Origin: SVQP01 sp045594705
GTDB taxonomy: Bacteria; Bacillota; Clostridia; Oscillospirales; CAG-272
Assembly: GCA_045594705.1 (NCBI GenBank)
Contig: JAZNZB010000016.1
Span: 1 to 29,855 of the forward strand
Length of the DNA stretch: 29,855 bases
Direction: 5' to 3'
Numbering within the stretch: the first letter of the stretch is position 1; the number at the start of each line of letters is the position of its first letter. Under the pieces are notes generated by a model. That model searched no databases. It was given only the letters and a program-made list of their open reading frames with translations, and was not told the DNA's origin. This document shows positions 1-5,959 of this stretch, piece by piece. The translations under genes and the position numbers were made by a program.

Positions 1-95
1 GCCCTCGACGTCCCGTCCTACATAAACAAATCTTTTCGCGATGCAATAAGTTCCATGTGCCTGCCCGGGACGTCGAGGGCGCCGTCCCCTGCGAT
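1..95. repeat. Inverted repeat plus dispersed repeat copy at window edge
   Basis: Bases 1-15 (GCCCTCGACGTCCCG) are the exact reverse complement of 66-80, giving a 15-bp stem around a 50-base loop. The stretch 69-95 recurs at 17152-17178 with four transitions (23 of 27 identical), so this is a dispersed non-coding repeat and not a unique sequence. The window starts inside or at the edge of the element, so its left border is unknown. I see no gene in 1-202. Confidence 0.6.
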
Positions 96-110
96 AGGTG
101 TTTTTTGCGA

Positions 111-152
111 GAAAAGCGAGCACGGAGACTGCTCATCAGACAATCCCCGTGC
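111..152 (-). terminator. Possible terminator downstream of manA
   Basis: On the minus strand GCACGG (152 to 147) pairs with CCGTGC (125 to 120), with partial pairing inside, followed by a short T-containing run (CTTTTC). It lies about 50 bases after the manA stop. The internal stem is imperfect and the T-run short, so this is tentative. Confidence 0.35.
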
Positions 153-169
153 GAAAACTCCGCTTATTT

Positions 170-187
170 GTCAGCCCCATGGGGCTG
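170..187. repeat. Palindromic repeat motif CAGCCCCATGGGGCTG
   Basis: Bases 172-187 are a 16-base perfect palindrome just after the manA stop. The word GTCAGCCCCATGGGG (170-184) recurs at 4478-4492 inside the left terminal repeat of the 4471-4786 element, and in a variant, inverted form at 4766-4786. It is probably a border fragment of that repeat family. On the plus strand a T-rich stretch (TTGATTTTTT) follows, so it could also act as a weak terminator. Confidence 0.5.
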
Positions 188-202
188 TCCTTGATTTTTT
201 AC

Positions 203-1126
203 TTACTTAATCCACAAAACGTCTGCCTTGCCGCCAATTTGGGCGTCCACGCCCTCGGGCAGGTATACGCACGCACCGGGGGACAGGGTGACGTCCTCGC
301 AGTTCTTTGCGCAAACGGTTGCCGCACCGCCCGTGCAGAGAATGCCGCGGATGTCGGCGGGGATGCTGACGCTTGCAGTGCCGTCAAGCGTGAGCGCATA
401 TGTAGAGAAGTACTCACACTCGGCCAAGGTGCGAATGCTGCCGCCCTTGATTTCTTGCGCGCTGTTCGCACCCTGCTCCACGGTATAAGGCTGGGTCTTG
501 GAAACGGCCAGAGCCTGCTTGACGTGCAGAGCTCTGGGCTTTCCGTCCGCACCCACGCGTCCCCAGTCCCAAACGCGGTAGGTGATATCCGAATTCTGCT
601 GCACCTCGGCAAGCAAGATGCCCGCGCCAATGGCGTGTACGGTTCCGGGCGGAATGAAAAAGACGTCGCCGGGATGTACGGGTACAAAGGAAACGACGCT
701 TTCGGGTGTGCCCGCTTCGATCTGCGCGGCAAATTCCTCGGTGGTGATGGTGCGGTCAAAGCCGCAGATCAGCGCAGCACCGGGGTCGGCGTCCAGCACG
801 TACCACATCTCGGTCTTGCCGCGGCTTTGGTGGTGCACTTCGGCATAGGCATCGTCGGGATGCACCTGCAGCGAGAGTTTATCGCGCGCATCGATCAGCT
901 TGACAAGAATCTCGGGTGCACTCTGCCCCCACGCGGAGAGTGCTTCGGAGAGGGTTTTGCCGGCAAATTCGCCGTTTTGCACGGTGCTCGGGCCGTTTTT
1001 GTGGCAGGAGAGCACCCAGGCTTCGGCGGCGATCTCCAGATCTGTTTCAATTTTGTAAAGCGTTTTGAGTTTCTGTCCGCCCCACAGATAGTCCTTGACG
1101 GCAGGCTTTAAGAGTAAGGGATACAT
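203..1126 (-). CDS. manA: Mannose-6-phosphate isomerase, class I (cupin)
   Basis: Interconverts mannose 6-phosphate and fructose 6-phosphate in the cytoplasm, linking mannose use or GDP-mannose supply to glycolysis. The 307-residue protein has the usual length for the short Bacillus-type PMI. Visible signatures are WGG at 15-17, LQVHPDD at 86-92 with zinc ligands Gln87 and His89, GKTEMWYVL at 103-111 with Glu106, the IPPGTVHAIG stretch at 158-167 with His164, and YRVWDWGR at 183-190. The start has GGAGG four bases upstream (1131-1135), a slightly tight spacing. It is a single gene transcribed divergently from the HD/GH127 operon from a promoter whose -10 box is shared in reverse by that operon. 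No signal peptide. Assignment is secure from the family motifs. Confidence 0.95.
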   Translation of the reverse strand: MYPLLLKPAVKDYLWGGQKLKTLYKIETDLEIAAEAWVLSCHKNGPSTVQNGEFAGKTLSEALSAWGQSAPEILVKLIDARDKLSLQVHPDDAYAEVHHQSRGKTEMWYVLDADPGAALICGFDRTITTEEFAAQIEAGTPESVVSFVPVHPGDVFFIPPGTVHAIGAGILLAEVQQNSDITYRVWDWGRVGADGKPRALHVKQALAVSKTQPYTVEQGANSAQEIKGGSIRTLAECEYFSTYALTLDGTASVSIPADIRGILCTGGAATVCAKNCEDVTLSPGACVYLPEGVDAQIGGKADVLWIK

Positions 1127-1151
1127 ATATCCTCCAAAAGATCTTTTTTTG

Positions 1152-1180
1152 TTGACTTATCGTCTCTTTTATTATATAAT
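1152..1180 (+). promoter_or_regulatory. Promoter for HD nucleotidase/GH127/DUF3737 operon
   Basis: Plus strand: -35 TTGACT (1152-1157), 17-base spacer, -10 TATAAT (1175-1180). It overlaps the manA promoter back to back, so polymerase bound on one strand should exclude the other. Confidence 0.85.
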
Positions 1181-1200
1181 AAAAGGTGGTAAAAAGTCAA
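1171..1200 (-). promoter_or_regulatory. Promoter for manA (shares palindromic -10)
   Basis: Minus strand: -35 TTGACT (1200 to 1195), 18-base spacer, -10 TATAAT (1176 to 1171). The -10 lies within the perfect palindrome ATTATATAAT (1171-1180), which also holds the -10 of the opposite promoter. Expected transcription start is about 1164, some 40 bases before the manA start. Confidence 0.8.
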
Positions 1201-1227
1201 GAACAAATCGGGAATCGGAGGAACGGG

Positions 1228-1815
1228 ATGAAACCGCAGCAGCTGATCGAATTTATGGGCGTGATCGAAAAGCTCAAGTGCAATACGCGCCATTCCTGGA
1301 CGTCGTCGGGAAGAAGAGAGTCGGTTGCGGAGCATTCCTGGCGGCTTTCTGTGCTTGCCATGCTGTGTGCGGACGAGTATCCCGAGCTGGACCATGACAA
1401 ATTGATCCGCATGTGCCTGATCCACGACCTTGGCGAAGCCTTGACGGGTGATGTGCCCTCGTTTTACAAGACCGAGCAGAACGAGTTGACCGAGGCAGAG
1501 GCCTGGGAGCAGATCTTTGCCATGCTGCCCGAGCCCTACGAGACCGAATTCCGCGCACTTTACAAAGAAATGGAGGCCAAGGAAACGCCCGAGGCCAAGC
1601 TTTACAAGGCACTTGACAACATGGAGGCGGTCATGTCTCATAACGAAGCATCGCTGGATACCTGGATCCCCTTGGAATTTACGCTGAACGTGACTTACGG
1701 CGAGGAAAATGCCGCGTGGTCGCCTTATACAAGAGAGCTGCGCGCGTATCTGTCCGAGCAGACCAAAGAAAAAATTCAAAAAGCAAAGGAGAATGCACAT
1801 GCACAGAACGGTTGA
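1228..1815 (+). CDS. HD-domain phosphohydrolase, YfbR-like 5'-nucleotidase family
   Basis: A 195-residue metal-dependent HD-superfamily hydrolase of the HD_3/YfbR type, whose characterised members remove phosphate from deoxyribonucleoside monophosphates. Visible motifs are Arg21-His22-Ser-Trp near the N-terminus, VAEHSW with His36, LIHDLGEALTGDVP with His66-Asp67, and a later ALDNMEA segment that fits the last metal-binding Asp. The ATG at 1228 is chosen because GGAGGAAC sits directly ahead of it; an upstream in-frame GTG at 1186 lies at the likely transcription start and lacks a ribosome site. Its 3' end overlaps the GH127 start by 17 bases, so the two are translated from one message. Substrate is inferred from the family only; pairing with a glycosidase is odd for a housekeeping nucleotidase. 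Confidence 0.85.
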   Translation: MKPQQLIEFMGVIEKLKCNTRHSWTSSGRRESVAEHSWRLSVLAMLCADEYPELDHDKLIRMCLIHDLGEALTGDVPSFYKTEQNELTEAEAWEQIFAMLPEPYETEFRALYKEMEAKETPEAKLYKALDNMEAVMSHNEASLDTWIPLEFTLNVTYGEENAAWSPYTRELRAYLSEQTKEKIQKAKENAHAQNG

Positions 1816-3622
1816 TTTTTCGCAAACCCGTATCACGGGCGGATTTTGGAAGCAAAAGCAATCCCTTGTCAGACGCGTGACCACGAAAGCGGTGTACGAT
1901 CGCTTTGCGGAAACGGGCAGAATTGACGCCTTTCGCTTTGATTGGAAGCCTGATGCGCCAAACAAGCCCCACTTTTTCTGGGACAGCGACGTGGCGAAAT
2001 GGATGGAAGGTGCGGCATATCAGATCGCGCAAAGACCCGATGCGCGCCTTGAGAAAAAGATCGACGATATCGTTGACCTGATCGGGAAAAACCAGTGCGA
2101 GGACGGATATTTCAATATTTTCTTTACCGTGGTCCAGCCCGAGAATCGCTTTACCAACCGCGACTGGCACGAGCTTTACTGCGCAGGACACCTGATGGAG
2201 GCGGCGGTGGCGTATTACAATGCGACGGGTAAGCGCAAATTCCTCGATTGCATGTGCCGCTATGCGGACTACATAGAAAAAAGATTCGTCATTGATGACG
2301 ACGTGCCCTTCAAGACCCCCGGCCACGAGGAGATCGAGCTGGCACTGGTGCGCCTGTATGAATGCACGGGCGAGGTGCGGTATCTGAACCTTGCCAAGCA
2401 TTTTGTGGACGAGCGTGGGGTGAGTCGCGAAATGATGCCCGATTGGATGGATGCGTCGTATTCGCAAAGCCATGCGCCCGTGCGTGAGCAGAGAACTGCC
2501 GAGGGACACGCGGTGCGCGCCATGTATCTGTATTGCGGCATGGCTGACGTGGCGTACCATACGGGTGACAAAGAGCTGCAGGCAGCCTGCGAGGCGATTT
2601 TTGATAACGTAGCCAATAAGCGTATGTATATTTCGGGCGGTATCGGCTCGAGCGGTGCGGGCGAGGCATTTACGGTGGATTACGATCTGCCCAATCTGAT
2701 CTCGTATACCGAGTCCTGCGCAGCCCTGGCTCTTGCGCTGTTTGCCAACAGAATGCTGCGCTTCGGCGCGGATTCCAAGTATGCGGACGTAGTCGAGCGC
2801 GTGATATACAACGGCTTTATGTCCTCGCTTTCCTTGGACGGCAAGAGCTTTTTCTATCAGAATCCGCTGGAGGTCATGCCGCGCATGCACAAGCGTGACG
2901 TCAGCGTGCGCCATCGCAGCGTCAATCTGCCGCCCATGCAGCGCAGCGAGGTATTTGCATGCTCCTGCTGCCCGCCCAATATCGTCAGATTCATTCCGTC
3001 CATTGCCAATTTGTTGTATTCGGATGACGGTGAGGTTATCTACGTGCATCAGTTCATGCAGAGCGTGACCACCATCGAGCGCGAGGGTAAGATGCTGGTG
3101 CTGGAGCAGGTGACGCGTTATCCCGAAAACGGTAAGGTTAAGATTAAGCTGTCGGGCGGCGACGCACGCGTGGCTGTGCGTATCCCCGGCTGGTTTGACG
3201 GATATAAGGGAAAGACCGAGAAGGGGTACGCCTATTTTGATCTGCACGACGGCGAGGAGATAGACCTTGATTTTACCATGAAGCCGGTATTTGTCGAGGC
3301 AAGACCCGAGGTGGTCTTTGACGCGGGCAGATATGCCGTGATGCGCGGTCCCGTGCTGTATTGCATGGAGGGCGCGGACAACGGAGAGTTCTTGCGCGAT
3401 ATTACCTTGGACAGCCGCGCCAGATTCAAGTACGGAAAGCACGCGGTGCTGGGTGTGCCGCAGCTGAGTGTGCGCGCATGGCGTACGGTGCGCGAGCCCA
3501 ATGCACCGCTGTATCGCCAAAAAACACAGAATAAGGAGAAGGTGGATGCCATTCTGATCCCGTATTACGCCTTTGCCAACCGCGGCGAGAGCGAAATGCA
3601 AGTGTGGCATTTTGTGAAATAA
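1799..3622 (+). CDS. GH127 beta-L-arabinofuranosidase (HypBA1-like, formerly DUF1680)
   Basis: Predicted to release beta-L-arabinofuranose from glycans such as plant hydroxyproline-linked arabino-oligosaccharides. The 607-residue protein shows the full GH127 active site: GGIGS...GEAF with general acid/base Glu289, TESC with Glu305 and Cys307, and ACSCCPPN with Cys390 (nucleophile position) and Cys391. The 16-residue Glu289-Glu305 spacing matches Glu322-Glu338 of HypBA1, where Glu, Cys, Cys and the nucleophile Cys bind zinc. No signal peptide, so it should be cytoplasmic and act on imported oligosaccharides. The second of two close ATGs (1799) is chosen because AAAGGAG lies seven bases ahead; the ATG at 1793 would be too close. 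It follows the HD gene with overlap and precedes the DUF3737 gene by six bases. Exact linkage specificity is inferred. Confidence 0.92.
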   Translation: MHRTVDFSQTRITGGFWKQKQSLVRRVTTKAVYDRFAETGRIDAFRFDWKPDAPNKPHFFWDSDVAKWMEGAAYQIAQRPDARLEKKIDDIVDLIGKNQCEDGYFNIFFTVVQPENRFTNRDWHELYCAGHLMEAAVAYYNATGKRKFLDCMCRYADYIEKRFVIDDDVPFKTPGHEEIELALVRLYECTGEVRYLNLAKHFVDERGVSREMMPDWMDASYSQSHAPVREQRTAEGHAVRAMYLYCGMADVAYHTGDKELQAACEAIFDNVANKRMYISGGIGSSGAGEAFTVDYDLPNLISYTESCAALALALFANRMLRFGADSKYADVVERVIYNGFMSSLSLDGKSFFYQNPLEVMPRMHKRDVSVRHRSVNLPPMQRSEVFACSCCPPNIVRFIPSIANLLYSDDGEVIYVHQFMQSVTTIEREGKMLVLEQVTRYPENGKVKIKLSGGDARVAVRIPGWFDGYKGKTEKGYAYFDLHDGEEIDLDFTMKPVFVEARPEVVFDAGRYAVMRGPVLYCMEGADNGEFLRDITLDSRARFKYGKHAVLGVPQLSVRAWRTVREPNAPLYRQKTQNKEKVDAILIPYYAFANRGESEMQVWHFVK

Positions 3623-3628
3623 GAATCC

Positions 3629-4468
3629 ATGAAAGAATTTTTCAATCAGAATTACGACCAAGAAAGAGCCTTTTACGGCGAGGAAGATATTTTTGTGCAT
3701 CACTGCCGCTTTGCAGGCCCTGCGGACGGCGAGAGCGCGTTCAAGGAGTGTAAGGACGTCAAGGTGCAGGAGTGTGAGCTTGATCTGCGCTATCCCTTCT
3801 GGCACGTGCACGGCCTGGAGATCGATCAATGCCACCTGTCCGAGACCTGCCGCGCCGCGCTTTGGTATTCGGATCACATTGCCGTCACCAATACAGAGCT
3901 GCACGGCATCAAGGCGCTGCGCGAGTGCCGCACGGTCAGATTGCGCGATTGCTCCATCCGCTCTGCCGAATTTGGCTGGATGAGTGCGGATGTGGATATG
4001 AAAAACGTCACGGCCGAGGGCGAGTACTTTATGCTGCGCGGGGCGGATGTGCGCTTTGAGAATATGACCTTCAAGGGCAAGTATTCCTTCCAGTACGTCA
4101 AAAATGCCACCTTTGAGGGCTGCGATCTTGACACCAAGGACGCACTTTGGCACGCGGAAAACGTAGTGGTGCGCAATTGCCGCGTCAAGGGCGAGTATCT
4201 GGCGTGGTATTGCAAGAACGTAACGTTCGAGAATTGCACCATCATCGGCACGCAGCCGCTTTGCTATTGTGAGGGGCTGAAGCTGATCAACTGCGAGATG
4301 CACGAATGCGACCTGGCGTTTGAGCGAAGCGAGGTAGAGGCAAGCGTGACCACGCCTGTCATCAGTATCAAGAACCCGCTGTCCGGCAAAATTACCGTGC
4401 CCGCCGTAGGAGAGATCATTTACGATATCGCCGAGGCGAAGGGCGAAGTCAAGGTCGTGAAGGCGTAA
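3629..4468 (+). CDS. DUF3737 family right-handed beta-helix protein
   Basis: A 279-residue protein of the DUF3737 family found across Bacillota; its function is unknown. The sequence is a string of short repeats of the form 'xVxxxNxxFxxx-C/N-xL', for example around VTAEGEYF, MTFKGKYSF, ATFEGCDL and VTFENCTI. Such rungs with stacked Asn, Cys and aromatic residues are typical of a right-handed parallel beta-helix, as in pectate-lyase-like and carbohydrate-binding folds. No signal peptide or membrane segment. It starts six bases after the GH127 stop with no good ribosome site of its own, so translational coupling is likely. Co-transcription with an arabinofuranosidase fits a sugar-related role, but that is inference; no catalytic residues can be named. 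Confidence 0.85.
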   Translation: MKEFFNQNYDQERAFYGEEDIFVHHCRFAGPADGESAFKECKDVKVQECELDLRYPFWHVHGLEIDQCHLSETCRAALWYSDHIAVTNTELHGIKALRECRTVRLRDCSIRSAEFGWMSADVDMKNVTAEGEYFMLRGADVRFENMTFKGKYSFQYVKNATFEGCDLDTKDALWHAENVVVRNCRVKGEYLAWYCKNVTFENCTIIGTQPLCYCEGLKLINCEMHECDLAFERSEVEASVTTPVISIKNPLSGKITVPAVGEIIYDIAEAKGEVKVVKA

Positions 4469-4488
4469 AGAAAAAACGTCAGCCCCAT

Positions 4489-4518
4489 GGGGAGATACTC
4501 CAAGCGGAGTATCTCCCC
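4489..4518 (+). terminator. Strong 13-bp hairpin after the DUF3737 gene
   Basis: GGGGAGATACTCC (4489-4501) and GGAGTATCTCCCC (4506-4518) pair perfectly around an AAGC loop, 20 bases after the DUF3737 stop. No T-run follows, so it is more likely an mRNA 3'-end stabiliser or part of the repeat element than an intrinsic terminator by itself. Confidence 0.45.
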
Positions 4519-4527
4519 AGTTCTATT

Positions 4528-4691
4528 CGCCTTGGGCGAGTGATATTGCCTTTGGCAGTGTTATTCGCCTTTGGCGAGTGGTATTTGCTTCGCAAGTTTT
4601 CATGGCGAATAGAATATCACTGAAGCCGCAAGGCTTTAATATCACTATCGCAGCAGCGATAATATCACTCCGACGCAGTCGGAATATCACT
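4528..4691. repeat. Array of short hairpins separated by AATATCACT / AGTGATATT
   Basis: The right half has four exact copies of AATATCACT (4613-4621, 4638-4646, 4661-4669, 4683-4691). The three gaps hold different hairpins: AAGCC-GCAA-GGCTT, ATCGC-AGCA-GCGAT and CCGAC-GCA-GTCGG. The left half has the reverse-complement word as AGTGATATT (4539-4547), AGTGTTATT (4557-4565) and AGTGGTATT (4577-4585), alternating with CGCC-TTG-GGCG, GCC-TTT-GGC, CGCC-TTT-GGCG and TTGC-TTC-GCAA. The whole is a large imperfect palindrome centred near 4600. Confidence 0.85.
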
Positions 4692-4699
4692 CATATAGC

Positions 4700-4748
4700 A
4701 AAAAGAGAGAGCTTTGCGAAATGTCTTTTCGCATGACTCTCTCTTTTT
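4700..4748. terminator. Bidirectional terminator
   Basis: AAAAAGAGAGAG (4700-4711) pairs with CTCTCTCTTTTT (4737-4748), and inside them TGCGAAA (4715-4721) pairs with TTTCGCA (4727-4733). A-run and T-run flank both ends, so it can stop transcription from the GH127 operon (+) and from the small membrane gene (-). Confidence 0.8.
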
Positions 4749-4786
4749 ACCGCTAATTTTTCACGCCCATGGAGCTGACGTTTTTT

Positions 4787-5008
4787 TCAACAAGCGACGC
4801 AATTTTCGCAATCGTCCTCGGCACCTGCCGCGCCGGAGAGCAGCTGCAGCGCCGTGCCGAAATTGTAAATGCCGCGGCTGACCGAGCGCATATTGGCGCG
4901 GATCTTGTTTGTCTGCTTTCTCACCATCACACCGACTGCCACCGTGGCAACCGCCATCAGCGCCAGTCCACCCATGGCCATGATCATGGTCTTCTTATCA
5001 AATAACAT
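4787..5008 (-). CDS. Small single-span membrane protein, unknown function
   Basis: I do not recognise this protein. It is about 73 residues with one N-terminal hydrophobic segment rich in Ala, Val, Met and Gly (roughly residues 7-27), then a basic stretch (RKQTNKIRANMRS), an amphipathic region, and an acidic, cysteine-bearing tail ending DDCENCVAC, with three Cys in the last seven residues. The ATG at 5008 is chosen because AGGGGG lies seven bases ahead; another in-frame ATG at 5014 would leave almost no spacing. No clear promoter is visible upstream, where a palindromic repeat begins. The terminal CxxCxxC could bind metal or carry a disulfide, but this is speculation. The ribosome site and composition support a real gene. 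Confidence 0.65.
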   Translation of the reverse strand: MLFDKKTMIMAMGGLALMAVATVAVGVMVRKQTNKIRANMRSVSRGIYNFGTALQLLSGAAGAEDDCENCVAC

Positions 5009-5054
5009 ATCCATTCCCCCTTTTCTTGCAATAACATTAGGTTAAAAAATACGA

Positions 5055-5170
5055 TGCGCCCCGCCCCGTCATCCTCGAGCAAGCATTCCCGTTTTTAAGA
5101 TTCTTCGCTTCGCTCGAGAATGACAAAAACGGGAATGCGCCGCGAAGGATCTTGGGGCAGGGGCGGGGAT
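5055..5170. repeat. Palindromic repeat element
   Basis: GCATTCCCGTTTTT (5083-5096) is the exact reverse complement of 5125-5138, and the outer flanks pair as GCCCCGCCCC (from about 5057) with GGGGC...GGGGCGGGG (to about 5169). The loop region reads as the commonly dispersed word seen on the minus strand as TCATTCTCGAGCGAAGCGAA. It is non-coding and lies between the small membrane gene and the queT promoter. Confidence 0.6.
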
Positions 5171-5250
5171 AGTAATTCCATAACTTAAGGAGATTGCTTT
5201 TCTTGTTGCCTCTATTTTGTACGCATGCGGGGAATTTTATGCAAACAGGC

Positions 5251-5279
5251 TTGTATTTTTTGCAAACGTGTGCTATAAT
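5251..5279 (+). promoter_or_regulatory. Promoter of queT
   Basis: -35 TTGTAT (5251-5256), 17-base spacer, extended -10 TGCTATAAT (5271-5279). Transcription would start near 5286, which puts the whole riboswitch-like leader in the message. Confidence 0.75.
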
Positions 5280-5311
5280 AGCCCATGTTGCAGGTCGAAG
5301 AATCAGCAACA

Positions 5312-5354
5312 CGGTGAGTTCGTGACCATCCTCACCGCAAAAACAAAACTACGG
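5312..5354 (+). ncRNA. preQ1-I-like riboswitch aptamer upstream of queT
   Basis: A 7-bp stem CGGTGAG/CTCACCG (5312-5318, 5331-5337) encloses the loop TTCGTGACCATC and is followed by an A-rich tail (CAAAAACAAAACTACGG, 5338-5354). This matches preQ1 class I: short P1, loop beginning UUC with a following ACC, and a tail ending in CUAnGG that folds back into the loop. The tail GG is directly followed by AAAGGA, the queT ribosome site, so ligand binding could block translation. An additional small hairpin TGTTGC/GCAACA (5286-5291, 5306-5311) precedes it. Known biology links this class with queT-type queuosine-precursor transporters, which is the downstream gene here. Confidence 0.72.
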
Positions 5355-5369
5355 AAAGGATCCCTGAAA

Positions 5370-5909
5370 ATGAAAAAACGCATCAATTCCTCAAAACGCG
5401 CCGCGCTGTATATGGCAGAGGGTGGCTTGATCGCCGCACTTTACGTGGTGCTGACCATGCTGGTCAACGCCGTTGGCCTTGCCAACTATCCCATCCAGCT
5501 TCGTCTTTCCGAGGCCCTGTGCATTCTGCCGGTGTTCACGCCTGCAGCCATTCCCGGACTGTTTATCGGTTGTCTGCTTGCAAATCTGATGAGCGGATGC
5601 ATCTGGCAGGACGTGATATTCGGCTCACTGGCAACTTTGATCGGAGCAGCTGCAACCTTTCTGATCGGTAAGGTGTGTCGTGAGCGTCCCAAGCTTTGCG
5701 GCCTTGTTGCGGGCATTCCCGCCGTGGTAGCAAACGTGCTGATCATGCCCCCCGTGCTCAAATTTGCCTACATGCTGCCCGGTAACGTGTGGTATTTCTT
5801 CCTGACTGTGGGAATTGGCGAGGTCTTGTCGGCCTGGCTGCTCGGCCTTGTGCTGTTCACTGCGCTCTATCCCAGAAGGGAAAAGATCTTTCGCGCATAT
5901 CGCATGTAA
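5370..5909 (+). CDS. queT: QueT family queuosine-precursor ECF transporter S component
   Basis: Predicted membrane substrate-binding subunit of an energy-coupling-factor transporter that takes up a queuosine precursor such as preQ1, used to modify the wobble base of GUN tRNAs. The 179-residue protein is almost entirely hydrophobic with about six segments. Family features include the N-terminal AEGGLIAALYVVLTML, the IQLRLSEAL motif, CILPVFTPAAIPGLFIGC, and a PAVVANVLIMPP stretch. The ATG at 5370 is preferred over upstream in-frame starts because GGAAAGGA is placed nine bases ahead and the upstream region is the riboswitch. Energising ECF ATPases are not in this window, as is usual for group II ECF systems. 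The gene is monocistronic, ending at a bidirectional terminator. Confidence 0.9.
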   Translation: MKKRINSSKRAALYMAEGGLIAALYVVLTMLVNAVGLANYPIQLRLSEALCILPVFTPAAIPGLFIGCLLANLMSGCIWQDVIFGSLATLIGAAATFLIGKVCRERPKLCGLVAGIPAVVANVLIMPPVLKFAYMLPGNVWYFFLTVGIGEVLSAWLLGLVLFTALYPRREKIFRAYRM

Positions 5910-5913
5910 AAAT

Positions 5914-5957
5914 ATCCCCCGAGTCCTTAATTCAAGGCTCGGGGGATTGCTTTTTTT
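5914..5957. terminator. Bidirectional terminator between queT and the glycosidase gene
   Basis: ATCCCCCGAG (5914-5923) pairs with CTCGGGGGAT (5938-5947), extended inside by CCTT/AAGG. A T-run (5951-5957) follows on the plus strand, and on the minus strand ATATTTTTA follows. It serves both converging genes. Confidence 0.9.
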
Positions 5958-5959
5958 GT

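Larger units (their letters stand above)
4471..4786. repeat. Non-coding element bounded by 21-bp inverted repeats
   Basis: The left end 4471-4491 (A-run, then CGTCAGCCCCATGGG) is matched in reverse complement by 4766-4786 with one mismatch in 21. Between them lie the 13-bp hairpin (4489-4518), the punctuated hairpin array (4528-4691) and a nested terminator (4700-4748). No protein is encoded. The right border abuts the stop codon of the minus-strand gene at 4787. The border word also occurs at 170-184. Size and terminal repeats suggest a MITE-like or REP/BIME-like element. Confidence 0.55.

Noticed and set aside
98..1111. 337-codon plus-strand open frame
   Set aside because: Antisense to manA and starting inside a repeat.
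1679..4303. Very long open frame (874 codons) on the minus strand
   Set aside because: It is exactly antisense to the GH127 and DUF3737 genes, which have family motifs and ribosome sites. The antisense product is rich in His, Arg and Leu with no domain; it results from codon bias.
4528..4691. CRISPR array
   Set aside because: The repeated word is only nine bases, spacers are 13-16 bases and self-complementary, and the word occurs in both orientations; no cas genes are present.
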